Below, one piece after another: positions 1 to 7,888 of a stretch of DNA of 48,754 bases (position 1 is its first letter; each line of letters starts with the position of its first letter). Both the position numbers and the translations under genes were made by a program. The notes under the pieces are model-generated. The model was not told the origin of the DNA and did no database searches. It saw only the letters and a list, made by a program, of their open reading frames with translations. The DNA is from JAZNQL01 sp045531205. GTDB lineage: Bacteria; Bacillota; Clostridia; UMGS1883; UMGS1540. The stretch covers positions 1 to 48,754 of the forward strand of contig JAZSDN010000096.1 in the NCBI GenBank assembly GCA_045531205.1, in the 5' to 3' direction.

Positions 1-98
1 TCCCTACGATTTTTTAAGGAGTGTAATAAAAAAGCCTCATAAAACCCACAAAACTTTACCACAAAAGCACTGCAAATAAAAGTTATATAAAAAACAGG

Positions 99-219
99 CG
101 CTAAAAAAGCGCGGCCTTCGGCACGAGGGAAGACTATAAAATAGGCTTGCCGAACGGGAAGAAGGTATTTATAGCGCGCCCGCGCCTGCCGGGGGTGCGG
201 GGTGTCGGCGACACGGCAG
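99..219. repeat. GC-rich structured block next to the IS30 element
   Basis: This noncoding block is much richer in G and C than the surrounding AT-rich DNA. It contains several inverted repeats: TTCGGCA at 117-123 against TGCCGAA at 148-154, CTAT/ATAG around 133-143, and near 187-219 a CTGCC...GGCAG stem enclosing GTGTC-GGC-GACAC. No open reading frame with coding character was seen in positions 1-223. It could be a palindromic repeat or a remnant of an earlier element; its identity is unknown. Confidence 0.45.
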
Positions 220-1296
220 ATTGTCAAGCAAGTGCAACATAAATTTCTTTAGGCGATTTCCAACCAAGACATTTACGAGGTCTATTGTTGATCAAATCAA
301 CCACGACATCTAATTGAGCTTGGGTTAATTGGCGAAAATCATACCCTTTAGGGAAGAAAAATCTTAAAATATCATTTGTGTTTTCGTTCGTACCACGCTG
401 CCAAGGCTTATGTGATTCTGCGAAATATACAGGTGCTTTTAAGTTTTCTTCCAAAATGCGAAATTCGGAAAATTCAGAACCATTATCAAGAGAAATGCTT
501 TTTACAATATGGCTATTAAGCAATTGTTCAATAACAATTCTCGTTTCTTCCGCATTTCTTCTGCTGAGCTTTCCAGCTCTTAAAAATCTGGATTTTCTAT
601 CAACAAGGGTTACAATTAAACCTTTTCCAACACCGCCATACACGGTATCGCCTTCCCAATCACCTATTCTTGAACGACTTTTGATTTCATTAGTCCATTC
701 GGGAATTATCTGATCAGGATGAATAACATTACAATTGTGATGAACATAATTTCTGTTTTTGCCCTTCCTTCGCAGATGTGAACGCTTTGTAATTTTAGGT
801 AAATCGCCTCGTTTAATATAACGATAAATTGTTGCTACACCAACAATTTGATCAGGAAAATCCAAACGCATACGCATTGCGATTTGTTCAGGAGACCAGA
901 ACAGATTTAGTTTTTCTACAACATAGTTATATTTAAAACTATCAACCTTTAATGCAGTTCTTCGATTTTGCCGCCGGCGGCAAATGGTTTGAATCTGTGC
1001 TCTCCATTGATGATAATTATATTTATTATCACTCTTATGCTTTGGAGGATATTTAGCACGATTTCTATTTACCTCTCGGCTAATCGTAGATGGACTTCTT
1101 CCCATTAAAGAAGCAATTTGGCGAAAAGATTTTCCCTCGCTTAAAAATTTTTGTAGACAAACTCGTTCATCGTGTGTAAAATGAATGTAGGACGACATGG
1201 CAATCTCCTTTGTGTTAATTGTTTTGTGGTAAATTCATTTTACACAAAAATTGCTATGTTGTCTATTTTTATTTAGTGTTGCACTTCAAATGATAA
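219..1296 (-). mobile_element. IS30-family insertion sequence, apparently intact
   Basis: One transposase gene fills the element. The two ends share AAGTGCAACA in inverted orientation (230-239 on the left; its complement TGTTGCACTT at 1277-1286 on the right), with weaker similarity further out. The transposase stop codon lies inside the left inverted repeat, as often seen in compact IS elements. The outer boundaries are approximate because the outermost bases match imperfectly and no target duplication could be fixed. Both flanks carry strong palindromes. Confidence 0.8.
224..1198 (-). CDS. IS30-family transposase
   Basis: This 324-residue protein would catalyse cut-and-paste or copy-type movement of the surrounding element. 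An N-terminal helix-turn-helix (SFRQIASLMGRSPSTISREV, residues 24-43) precedes an RNase H-like DDE domain. The likely catalytic residues are D184 in WEGDTVYGG, D238 in LDNGSEF and E272 in GTNENTND, in the spacing typical of the IS30 family. Length is normal for the family and no frameshift or stop is present, so the gene looks functional. It lies alone within inverted repeats, downstream of the pheT end but separated from it by a hairpin-rich region. The family assignment is firm; activity is inferred. Confidence 0.95.
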   Translation of the reverse strand: MSSYIHFTHDERVCLQKFLSEGKSFRQIASLMGRSPSTISREVNRNRAKYPPKHKSDNKYNYHQWRAQIQTICRRRQNRRTALKVDSFKYNYVVEKLNLFWSPEQIAMRMRLDFPDQIVGVATIYRYIKRGDLPKITKRSHLRRKGKNRNYVHHNCNVIHPDQIIPEWTNEIKSRSRIGDWEGDTVYGGVGKGLIVTLVDRKSRFLRAGKLSRRNAEETRIVIEQLLNSHIVKSISLDNGSEFSEFRILEENLKAPVYFAESHKPWQRGTNENTNDILRFFFPKGYDFRQLTQAQLDVVVDLINNRPRKCLGWKSPKEIYVALA

Positions 1297-1304
1297 CATA
1301 CCCA

Positions 1305-1332
1305 CCTTCCCCTCAAAGGGGAAGGCTTTTTT
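1305..1332 (+). terminator. Hairpin with T run right of the IS30 element
   Basis: CCTTCCCC (1305-1312) pairs perfectly with GGGGAAGG (1318-1325) around a five-base loop and is followed by CTTTTTT. It has the form of an intrinsic terminator on the plus strand, but no plus-strand gene precedes it, so it may simply be one unit of the local repeat array. Confidence 0.5.
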
Positions 1333-1482
1333 GGGAGGGCATGGAAGCCCTCCCCTACAATTTACAACCCATTCGGGTTTGTGCGGTGGCTTTACGTTTA
1401 TGCGGTGCATCGTAAACGCTGCACCCTACAATTTTGGGGTATAAAAAAGGAACGGCACACAGGCCGTTCCCTACAATATTTA
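1333..1482. repeat. Array of short hairpins each ending CCCTACAAT
   Basis: Three units occur in tandem: GGGAGGGC/GCCCTCCC (1333-1354), a looser unit around 1383-1427 containing TTTACG/CGTAAA, and GGAACGGC/GCCGTTCC (1449-1470). Each is followed by CCCTACAATTT or CCCTACAATATTT. A close relative of the last unit, GGAACGCC/GGCGTTCC plus the same tail, lies near 41,973-42,000, and the first bases of the window (TCCCTACGATTTTTT) look like the end of another. They resemble interspersed palindromic repeats. The array separates the IS30 element from pheT. Confidence 0.65.
1443..1470 (-). terminator. Intrinsic terminator of pheST formed by a repeat unit
   Basis: Read on the minus strand, GGAACGGC and GCCGTTCC form an 8-bp stem (1449-1470) followed directly by TTTTTT (1443-1448). 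It lies 27 bases beyond the pheT stop and is the obvious terminator for pheST. It is also a member of the hairpin repeat family. Confidence 0.75.
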
Positions 1483-1496
1483 TATAATTTTTTGTT

Positions 1497-3869
1497 TTAT
1501 CTTAAGGTTGCTCCTAAATCTTTTTCGAGCATTTTTAAAAGTTTTTCCATTATGCGGGTGATATCAGCTTCGTTCAAGGTGCGGTCGGGTGCACGGAAGG
1601 TGAGTTTATATGCCATACTCTTTTTGCCTTCTTCTATCTGCTTACCGCGGTATACGTCAAAAAGCTCTATACTTTCGAGGTTTTTACCTGCGTATTTTTT
1701 AACTGCAAGGTCGATTTCTCTTGCTTTTACCCCTTCGTCTACCAAAAAGGCAAGGTCACGGGTTACGGCAGGGAAACGTGTTACTGTTTTATACTGCTTT
1801 TCGCCCGATACTGCTGAAAGAATTTTTGCAAATTCTATTTCTGCCACTATTGTTTCGGGAAGGTCGTATTTTGCTGATACTTCGGGATGAACTTCACCCA
1901 TAATTCCGGCTTTTTCGCCATTTATATACACAAAGGCTGTTTTGCCGGGGTGGTATGATGGGGTTACATCTGCTGTGTCAAAGTAATAGTCTTTAACGCC
2001 GATGGAATCAAACAGTTCTTCTACTATTCCCTTTACCTCAAAAAAGTCTGCTTCATAAGCACCAAGGGTAAGCATTTTTATTTCGTCTGCCAAGGTTTCG
2101 AGTGGTAATTTATCTGCTTTATAAATTTTGCCTATTTCGAAAAGTCTTACAGCGGGGTTATGCTGGCTATAGTTCCAGGACAAAATTTCAAGCATACTGT
2201 GGAGAGTGTTATTACGCATTATTGAGTTTTCTTCGCCAAGGGGGTTTGAAATTTTAATGCAACGTTCAAGCTCTTGTGCTCTGCCAAGGCGCTCGAGTGA
2301 TGCGGGGTGTGTGAAGGTATATGTTAATATTTCGTAACAACCAAGCATTGAAAGGGTTTGTGCTATTTGTGTTTCGTTTTTCTGGTCGGCTGTTTTTCCG
2401 CCTATTAAGGTGTCGCCCGAAAGAAGGGTTGATTCTATTTTGTTATAGCCGTAAAGACGTGCAACTTCTTCTGCTATATCGGCAAAGCCTTCAAGGTCTG
2501 CACGGAAAGTGGGAGGTGTTACGGTCATATTCTTTTCGTCAACTTCACATTCAAGTGAACGCAAAGCTTTTACCATAAAGGCTGTATCGATATTTGTGCC
2601 GAGGAATTTATTGATACGCTCGGGTTCGAAGGGTAATACTACGCGTTCTGCCTTTTTGCCGTAAACATCTACTGTTCCTGCTACTACTTCGCCTGCACCC
2701 AAAAGCTCGATAAGTTCACAAGCACGGTTTACTGCTCCCATAGTATTTTCGGGGTCAAGCCCTTTTTCGTAACGTCCTGATGCTTCGGTTCTCATTCCAA
2801 GTGCTTTTGCGGTAAGACGTACTGAGGGACCGTTGAACATTGCCGATTCAAATATTATTTCTTTTGTATTATCATTTATTTCGGAGTTCTCGCCACCCAT
2901 TACGCCCGCTACTGCTACAGGTTTTTCGGCATCGGCTATTACAAGCATATCGGTTTTAAGTTCTCTTTCGATACCATCGAGGGTGGTTATCTTCTCCCCT
3001 GCCTTTGCACGGCGTACTATTATTTCTCCGCCCTTTAAAAAGTCTTTGTCAAAAGCGTGCATAGGCTGATTATATTCAAGCATTACATAGTTTGTTATAT
3101 CTACTATATTATTTATGGGACGTACTCCACAAGCAGAAAGACGGTCGCGCATCCATTTGGGTGAAGGTGCTATTTTAATATTACGTACTGCTCTTGCAGT
3201 ATAGCGTGGGCAAAGGTCTTTATCTTCTACTGTTACTTTTACGTAATCGTTTACGTCGCCCGTTCCTTCTGCTACGGGGGTTTTTAAATTGAATTCTCTT
3301 TCAAAGGTTGCGGCACTTTCTCTTGCTATGCCGATAACTGAAAGACAGTCGGGTCGATTTGAGGTTATTTCAAATTCTACTACTGTATCATTTAATCCTA
3401 AGATTTCTTTAACATCGGTGCCGGGGGCGTAATTTTCCTGGAAAATCAGAATTCCATTTTCGCATGCGCCGGGAATATCTGTAATATCAAGTCCGAGTTC
3501 TTCGTGTGAGCACATCATTCCGTTTGAAGGTTCTCCACGAAGTTTGCCTGCTTTAATCACTACTCCGCCAGGAAGCGTTGCGGGTGCTTTTGCTATGGGT
3601 ACTATATCCCCTTCGTTTATATTCTGCGCACCTGTTACGATTTGGCGTACTTCATCGCCTAAATCTACCTGACATACCCAAAGGGTATCGGCATTAGGAT
3701 GCTTTTCTTTTTTTACTATTTTGCCAACTACTACGTTCTGTATATCTTCTCCCAAAGGTTCCATTCCTTCAACCTTTGAGCCTGATATTGTGAGGGCATC
3801 AACATATTCTTTTGGGCTTATATCTTTAATATCGGTATAGTCGTTTAACCAACTGATAGGTAATTTCAT
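1497..3869 (-). CDS. pheT: Phenylalanine--tRNA ligase beta subunit
   Basis: PheT forms the alpha2-beta2 cytoplasmic enzyme that charges tRNA-Phe; the beta subunit binds tRNA and edits mischarged Tyr. The 790 residues are normal for the bacterial subunit. Domains in order: EMAP/OB tRNA-binding fold (about 40-150, with VVVGKIVKKEKHPNADTLWV), B3/4 editing domain (about 215-380), B5 domain (about 405-475), a catalytic-like core (about 480-680) and a C-terminal FDX-ACB anticodon-binding domain starting near TRFPAVTRDLAFLV. It follows pheS by 19 bases, with an AAAGGAGG-type ribosome binding site in the gap, and is surely cotranscribed with it under T-box control. Confidence 0.98.
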   Translation of the reverse strand: MKLPISWLNDYTDIKDISPKEYVDALTISGSKVEGMEPLGEDIQNVVVGKIVKKEKHPNADTLWVCQVDLGDEVRQIVTGAQNINEGDIVPIAKAPATLPGGVVIKAGKLRGEPSNGMMCSHEELGLDITDIPGACENGILIFQENYAPGTDVKEILGLNDTVVEFEITSNRPDCLSVIGIARESAATFEREFNLKTPVAEGTGDVNDYVKVTVEDKDLCPRYTARAVRNIKIAPSPKWMRDRLSACGVRPINNIVDITNYVMLEYNQPMHAFDKDFLKGGEIIVRRAKAGEKITTLDGIERELKTDMLVIADAEKPVAVAGVMGGENSEINDNTKEIIFESAMFNGPSVRLTAKALGMRTEASGRYEKGLDPENTMGAVNRACELIELLGAGEVVAGTVDVYGKKAERVVLPFEPERINKFLGTNIDTAFMVKALRSLECEVDEKNMTVTPPTFRADLEGFADIAEEVARLYGYNKIESTLLSGDTLIGGKTADQKNETQIAQTLSMLGCYEILTYTFTHPASLERLGRAQELERCIKISNPLGEENSIMRNNTLHSMLEILSWNYSQHNPAVRLFEIGKIYKADKLPLETLADEIKMLTLGAYEADFFEVKGIVEELFDSIGVKDYYFDTADVTPSYHPGKTAFVYINGEKAGIMGEVHPEVSAKYDLPETIVAEIEFAKILSAVSGEKQYKTVTRFPAVTRDLAFLVDEGVKAREIDLAVKKYAGKNLESIELFDVYRGKQIEEGKKSMAYKLTFRAPDRTLNEADITRIMEKLLKMLEKDLGATLR

Positions 3870-3888
3870 TTTATATTTCCTCCTTTAA

Positions 3889-4908
3889 TTAAAACTGTTT
3901 TAAGAATCTTACGTCGTTTTCAAAGAACAGTCTTAAATCGTCGATGCCAAAGCGACGCATTACTATTCTCTCAAGTCCTATGCCAAAGGCAAATCCGCTG
4001 TACTTTTTACTGTCGATTCCGCAGTTTTCGAGTACTTTGGGGTGTACCATACCTGCACCAAGGATTTCTATCCATCCTTCGTTTTTACAAACGCTGCAGC
4101 CTTTACCACCACATACGAAGCAAGACATATCAACTTCGGCACTGGGTTCTGTAAACGGGAAATGGTGAGGACGGAAACGTACCTTTGCATCGTCACCGTA
4201 AAGTTTTTTGATAAATTCTTCGAGTGTTCCTTTTAAGTCACCCATTGTTATACCTTCGCCAACAACAAGGCCTTCTATCTGGTGGAACACAGGCGAATGG
4301 GTTGAGTCAACTGCGTCGGAGCGGTATACCATTCCCGGTGCGATTACACGAAGGGGTGGTTTTTTCTTTTCCATTGTTCTTACCTGCATAGGCGAGGTCT
4401 GGGTACGGAGTAATATATTTTCTGTTATATAGAATGTGTCCTGTGTGTCACGTGCGGGGTGGTTTTTGGGAATGTTCAATGCTTCAAAGTTATAGTAATC
4501 GGTTTCTATTTCGGGGCCTTCTACTACTTCAAAGCCCATTTTTTCGAATATTGCGGTTACTTCTTCAAGTACCTGCTTTAAGGGATGACGTTTTGCAAGT
4601 CCTGTTCTTTTGCCCGGCATTGTTACGTCTATTTTTTCGTTAGCAAGTTTTTCGGATATTGCTGCAGCTTCTAAGGCTGTTTTCTTTTCTTCTATTGCAT
4701 TTTCCAAAAATGTTCTTACTTCGTTTGCCATCTGTCCTACTAAAGGTCTTTCTTCAGGTGAGAGACCTCCCATACTACGCAAAATGGCTGTGAGTTCACC
4801 CTTTTTGCCTAAATATTTAATTCGTAATTCTTCGATGTCTTTTAAGCCTTGTGCTTTTTCGATATTCTCCTGTGCACTCTGTCTTATTTGTTCGAGCTGC
4901 TGTTTCAT
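3889..4908 (-). CDS. pheS: Phenylalanine--tRNA ligase alpha subunit
   Basis: PheS carries the aminoacylation site of phenylalanyl-tRNA synthetase. The frame is open further upstream, but ATG at 4906-4908 is preceded by AAAGGAG at a proper distance, and the longer reading would run into the T-box terminator, so the 339-residue form is chosen. It has an N-terminal coiled-coil tRNA arm (about 1-85), the class II core, a four-cysteine insert (CFVCGGKGCSVC) seen in many PheS proteins, and motif 3 (FAFGIGLERIVMRRFG) near the C terminus. pheT follows 19 bases later. Expression should rise when uncharged tRNA-Phe accumulates. Confidence 0.97.
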   Translation of the reverse strand: MKQQLEQIRQSAQENIEKAQGLKDIEELRIKYLGKKGELTAILRSMGGLSPEERPLVGQMANEVRTFLENAIEEKKTALEAAAISEKLANEKIDVTMPGKRTGLAKRHPLKQVLEEVTAIFEKMGFEVVEGPEIETDYYNFEALNIPKNHPARDTQDTFYITENILLRTQTSPMQVRTMEKKKPPLRVIAPGMVYRSDAVDSTHSPVFHQIEGLVVGEGITMGDLKGTLEEFIKKLYGDDAKVRFRPHHFPFTEPSAEVDMSCFVCGGKGCSVCKNEGWIEILGAGMVHPKVLENCGIDSKKYSGFAFGIGLERIVMRRFGIDDLRLFFENDVRFLKQF

Positions 4909-4927
4909 TATACTTCTCCTTTCAAAT

Positions 4928-5168
4928 AAAAAAGCCCTGAAAGCTTTTGCTTTCAGGGACGAAAATTCTTTCCGCGGTACCACCCTGCTTTCCGCCTGCA
5001 AGGCGGACACTTCTTTTAAGGCTTTACGCGCCTTTTTACGGCTTTGCCTACTCCGTTCAACAAAGCAACTCCCGGGTGAACTTCAGTCTTGTGGTACACA
5101 GAACACTTTCAGCCTATGATGTTCCTCTCTTTTGAGTCCTGCAAAACCTACTCTCCCGTTCATAGTTT
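4928..5168 (-). promoter_or_regulatory. T-box leader of pheST, Phe specifier
   Basis: The conserved T-box bulge AGGGTGGTACCGCGG is present on the minus strand at 4972-4986. A terminator follows: CCCTGAAAGC/GCTTTCAGGG (4935-4958) with a T run (4928-4933). Stem I lies at about 5030-5165. The candidate specifier codon is TTC (5078-5080), within AAGTTCACCCGGGAG, which matches phenylalanine and the downstream genes. Uncharged tRNA-Phe would stabilise the antiterminator and allow pheST transcription. Confidence 0.93.
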
Positions 5169-5174
5169 TTTTAT

Positions 5175-5203
5175 ATTTTAACACCTTTTATCTTTTTTTG
5201 CAA
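5175..5203 (-). promoter_or_regulatory. Promoter of the pheST leader
   Basis: Minus-strand -35 TTGCAA (5198-5203) and -10 TAAAAT (5175-5180) are separated by exactly 17 bases. The promoter overlaps the last codons of lnt, so pheST has its own start in addition to any readthrough. Confidence 0.75.
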
Positions 5204-6665
5204 CAGGTTTTTTGAAAATTTTTTCCATAACGCAAACAAGAATAAACAAAAGTGCAAAAATTACTATTATATCTCCTGTTTTGGTATACATAGTTTTTTC
5301 TTTTATAAGCTCGGCTTTAGCGGTAAGTGTTCCCCTTTCTAAAGAGGATGCCAAAAGCTTGCCTTCGGGCGAAATAAGGCTTGTAAGTCCCCCATTTGCG
5401 GTGCGTGCAACATATCGTCCGTTTTCAATGGCTCGCAAAACTGAATGTGCGTAGTGCTGCAGATATCCATTCGAGCCTAAAAACCAGCTCTCGTTTGCAG
5501 AAAGTAATATAAGCTCTGCACCATCCGATACGGTTTTACGGGTGTGATTGGGATATACAGAGTCGTAACAGATTATTCCGCCAAGTGTTCCTTTTTGTGT
5601 TTTTATAACGCAGGTTCCGTTATATACTGTTGTTCTTACCCCTTTAAGAGATGGAACTATTTTTGTTAAAACCTTTTCAAAGGGAATAAATTCCCCAAAA
5701 GGTACGAGCTGACGTTTTGCGTAAAAGCTTTGTTTGCCTGACGGTTCTGTTACAAGCATTGCCGAGTAGAGTTTATTATTCTCTGCATTTTTAAAGCCTC
5801 CGCTTACTATTACGGCATCCATTTTATTTGCAAGTGTTTTATAAGCTTCTTTATATTTTGGGTTTGTATCATAGTTTTGCGGGATACTTGTTTCGCTCCA
5901 CAAAACTATATCGGAATTTTTTGCATTGTTTTCGGTTTGTGTCATTAAATAGTTATAAACTTCATTTGTAGTTTGTTTTTTGGTTATATGGCTCCCACCC
6001 TCGCTTATCATAGAAACTGTGATAGGCTGTCCTGTGTACGAAGGCACCGCTATGCACAAAATAATATTGACAACTATTATTACAACGGGTGCTACAAAGT
6101 ACTTTTTGTTTTTAAAGGATATAGCAAGAAATGCTGATGAAAGTATCATTATAAATGATATAAAAAGTGAACCGAAAAGCGATGCACTCTTTAAAAAGAA
6201 CGGATATTCATACATTGCACTTGCAAGGCGGAACATTGGAAAGGAAAGTGTTCCTTTTGTCATTAAATATTCTGCCGTTATAAAAAGTGATGCAAGCAAA
6301 AAAGGATATAGCTTTTCTTTGGGGTTTATTACATAACTAACAAAAAGCGGTAATGCCCCGAAAATAGCAAGGTATATTCCTATAAAAATCCACGCACTAT
6401 AAACTGATATAAAGCTTAGGGGATATGAAATTTCAAAGTTTGTAATAGGATGCAGGCGGGTTATCCATGCTACACTTATAATATTATATATGAAGGAAAA
6501 CAAAAAGGATATAAAAAATGCTTGTTTTTTTGTTTTAACATTGTTCTTTAATGCATAAATTACGGGTGCAAAAGAAAACAGCGGCAAAAAACCAAGCAAT
6601 GGCACATAAAATGCCATTGCTGTTAATGCCGCTGATAAAAGTGCAAGTAAAACTGCCTTTTTCAT
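5178..6665 (-). CDS. lnt: Apolipoprotein N-acyltransferase-like protein
   Basis: Lnt adds the third acyl chain to the N-terminal cysteine of lipoproteins at the membrane. This 495-residue protein has several N-terminal membrane helices (about residues 5-210), a periplasm-type nitrilase domain (about 215-465) and a last helix near 468-485. The family's catalytic triad is visible: E258 in LWSETSIP, K317 in AKRQLVPFGEF and C366 in GGIICYDS. The first bases overlap the tyrS stop (TAATG), indicating translational coupling. Lnt is usual in Gram-negative bacteria and rarer in Firmicutes, so its presence here is notable. Family assignment is firm; acylation of lipoproteins is inferred. Confidence 0.9.
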   Translation of the reverse strand: MKKAVLLALLSAALTAMAFYVPLLGFLPLFSFAPVIYALKNNVKTKKQAFFISFLFSFIYNIISVAWITRLHPITNFEISYPLSFISVYSAWIFIGIYLAIFGALPLFVSYVINPKEKLYPFLLASLFITAEYLMTKGTLSFPMFRLASAMYEYPFFLKSASLFGSLFISFIMILSSAFLAISFKNKKYFVAPVVIIVVNIILCIAVPSYTGQPITVSMISEGGSHITKKQTTNEVYNYLMTQTENNAKNSDIVLWSETSIPQNYDTNPKYKEAYKTLANKMDAVIVSGGFKNAENNKLYSAMLVTEPSGKQSFYAKRQLVPFGEFIPFEKVLTKIVPSLKGVRTTVYNGTCVIKTQKGTLGGIICYDSVYPNHTRKTVSDGAELILLSANESWFLGSNGYLQHYAHSVLRAIENGRYVARTANGGLTSLISPEGKLLASSLERGTLTAKAELIKEKTMYTKTGDIIVIFALLFILVCVMEKIFKKPVAKKDKRC

Positions 6666-7888
6666 TATTTGATAACTATTTTAATATAGGCTTTTTTGCC
6701 TCGTTTTGCTACGAGTGAGCCGTCTTTAAACATATCTTTTGTTACCATAAATGCAAAGTCGGTTACTTTTTCGTCGTTTATTGTAAGACCGCCCTGCTGT
6801 ACAAGTCTTCTTACTTCTGATTTTGAGGGTACAAAGCCCACTTTTGTAACAAGGTCTGCTGCTAAAATGCCGTCGCCTATTTCGTTTTCAGAAATTTCTG
6901 CTGTAGGCATATCTGCTGAAATGCCGCCATTTTCGAATATTGCAGCTGCTGCTGCTTTTGCTTTTTCGGCTTCTTCTTCGCTGTGTACCATTTTTGTTAC
7001 TTCATAAGCAAGACGTGTTTTTGCTGCGTTTAAGTCTTTACCTGAAAGCTTTTCGTATTCTCTTATTTCGTCCATGGGAACAAATGTTACAAGCTTTAAG
7101 AGTCTGCAAACGTCATCATCTGCAACGTTTCTCCAATACTGATAGAAATCGTAGGGTGAAACCTTTGCAGGGTCAAGCCACATTGCGCCCTTTGCTGTTT
7201 TGCCCATCTTTTTACCGTCGGAGGTTGTAAGAAGAGTAAAGGTCATACCATAAGCCTGTTTGCTTTCGACACGGCGAACAAGCTCTATACCGCCTAAAAT
7301 GTTGCTCCACTGGTCGTCGCCACCGAGTTCTATTTTACAATCGTACTGCTGATAAAGCTTTAAAAAGTCGAAACTTTGCATAAGCATATAGTTGAATTCT
7401 ATAAATGAAAGTCCTCTTTCAAGACGGGATTTAAAGCATTCTGCTGTTAACATTTTGTTAACCGAGAAATGTACGCCTATATCACGAAGGAAGTTTACAT
7501 AGTTTAAGTTTAAAAGCCAGTCGGCATTGTTTACCATTATGGCTTTTCCTTCTGAAAAGTCTATCATTTTTGAAAGCTGTGATTTAAAGCAATCAGCGTT
7601 GTGCTGAATGGTTTCGGGTGTCATCATCTGACGCATATCAGTTCTTCCCGAAGGATCGCCTACCATGGCTGTACCGCCACCGATTACGGCAATGGGTCTG
7701 TGACCTGCAAGCTGCATGTGACGCATTACAACCATCTGCAGAAAGTGTCCTACGTGGAGGCTGTCTGCGGTTGGGTCGAAACCTATATAAAATGTTACTT
7801 TTTCTTTCCCGAGAAGTTCTCTTATTTCTTCTTCGTGTGTGGTTTGGGCTATAAGTCCTCTTTCTTTTAATGTGTCAAATACGTTCAT
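6665..7888 (-). CDS. tyrS: Tyrosine--tRNA ligase
   Basis: This 407-residue class I synthetase charges tRNA-Tyr in the cytoplasm. The HIGH-type signature is HVGH in ADSLHVGHFLQ near residue 47, and the KMSKS-type loop is KKMGKT near 225-230, as in the TyrS group with KFGKT/KMGKT loops. A C-terminal S4-like RNA-binding domain starts near residue 340 (VGFVPSKSEVRRLVQQGGLTI is its conserved core). It overlaps the preceding radical SAM gene by four bases (ATGA) and the following lnt by one, so it is part of the acpP-rnc-tyrS-lnt unit. No T-box was seen directly upstream, in contrast to pheST. Confidence 0.97.
   Translation of the reverse strand: MNVFDTLKERGLIAQTTHEEEIRELLGKEKVTFYIGFDPTADSLHVGHFLQMVVMRHMQLAGHRPIAVIGGGTAMVGDPSGRTDMRQMMTPETIQHNADCFKSQLSKMIDFSEGKAIMVNNADWLLNLNYVNFLRDIGVHFSVNKMLTAECFKSRLERGLSFIEFNYMLMQSFDFLKLYQQYDCKIELGGDDQWSNILGGIELVRRVESKQAYGMTFTLLTTSDGKKMGKTAKGAMWLDPAKVSPYDFYQYWRNVADDDVCRLLKLVTFVPMDEIREYEKLSGKDLNAAKTRLAYEVTKMVHSEEEAEKAKAAAAAIFENGGISADMPTAEISENEIGDGILAADLVTKVGFVPSKSEVRRLVQQGGLTINDEKVTDFAFMVTKDMFKDGSLVAKRGKKAYIKIVIK

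Noticed and set aside
378..713. Plus-strand frame inside the transposase
   Set aside because: It is antisense to a complete IS30 transposase with catalytic residues and has no domain of its own.
1305..1482. CRISPR array
   Set aside because: The repeats are hairpins of differing sequence with a shared tail, not identical direct repeats with regular spacers, and no cas gene is near.
4610..5135. Plus-strand frames across the pheS start and T-box leader
   Set aside because: They are opposite pheS and the structured leader, and show no recognisable protein pattern.
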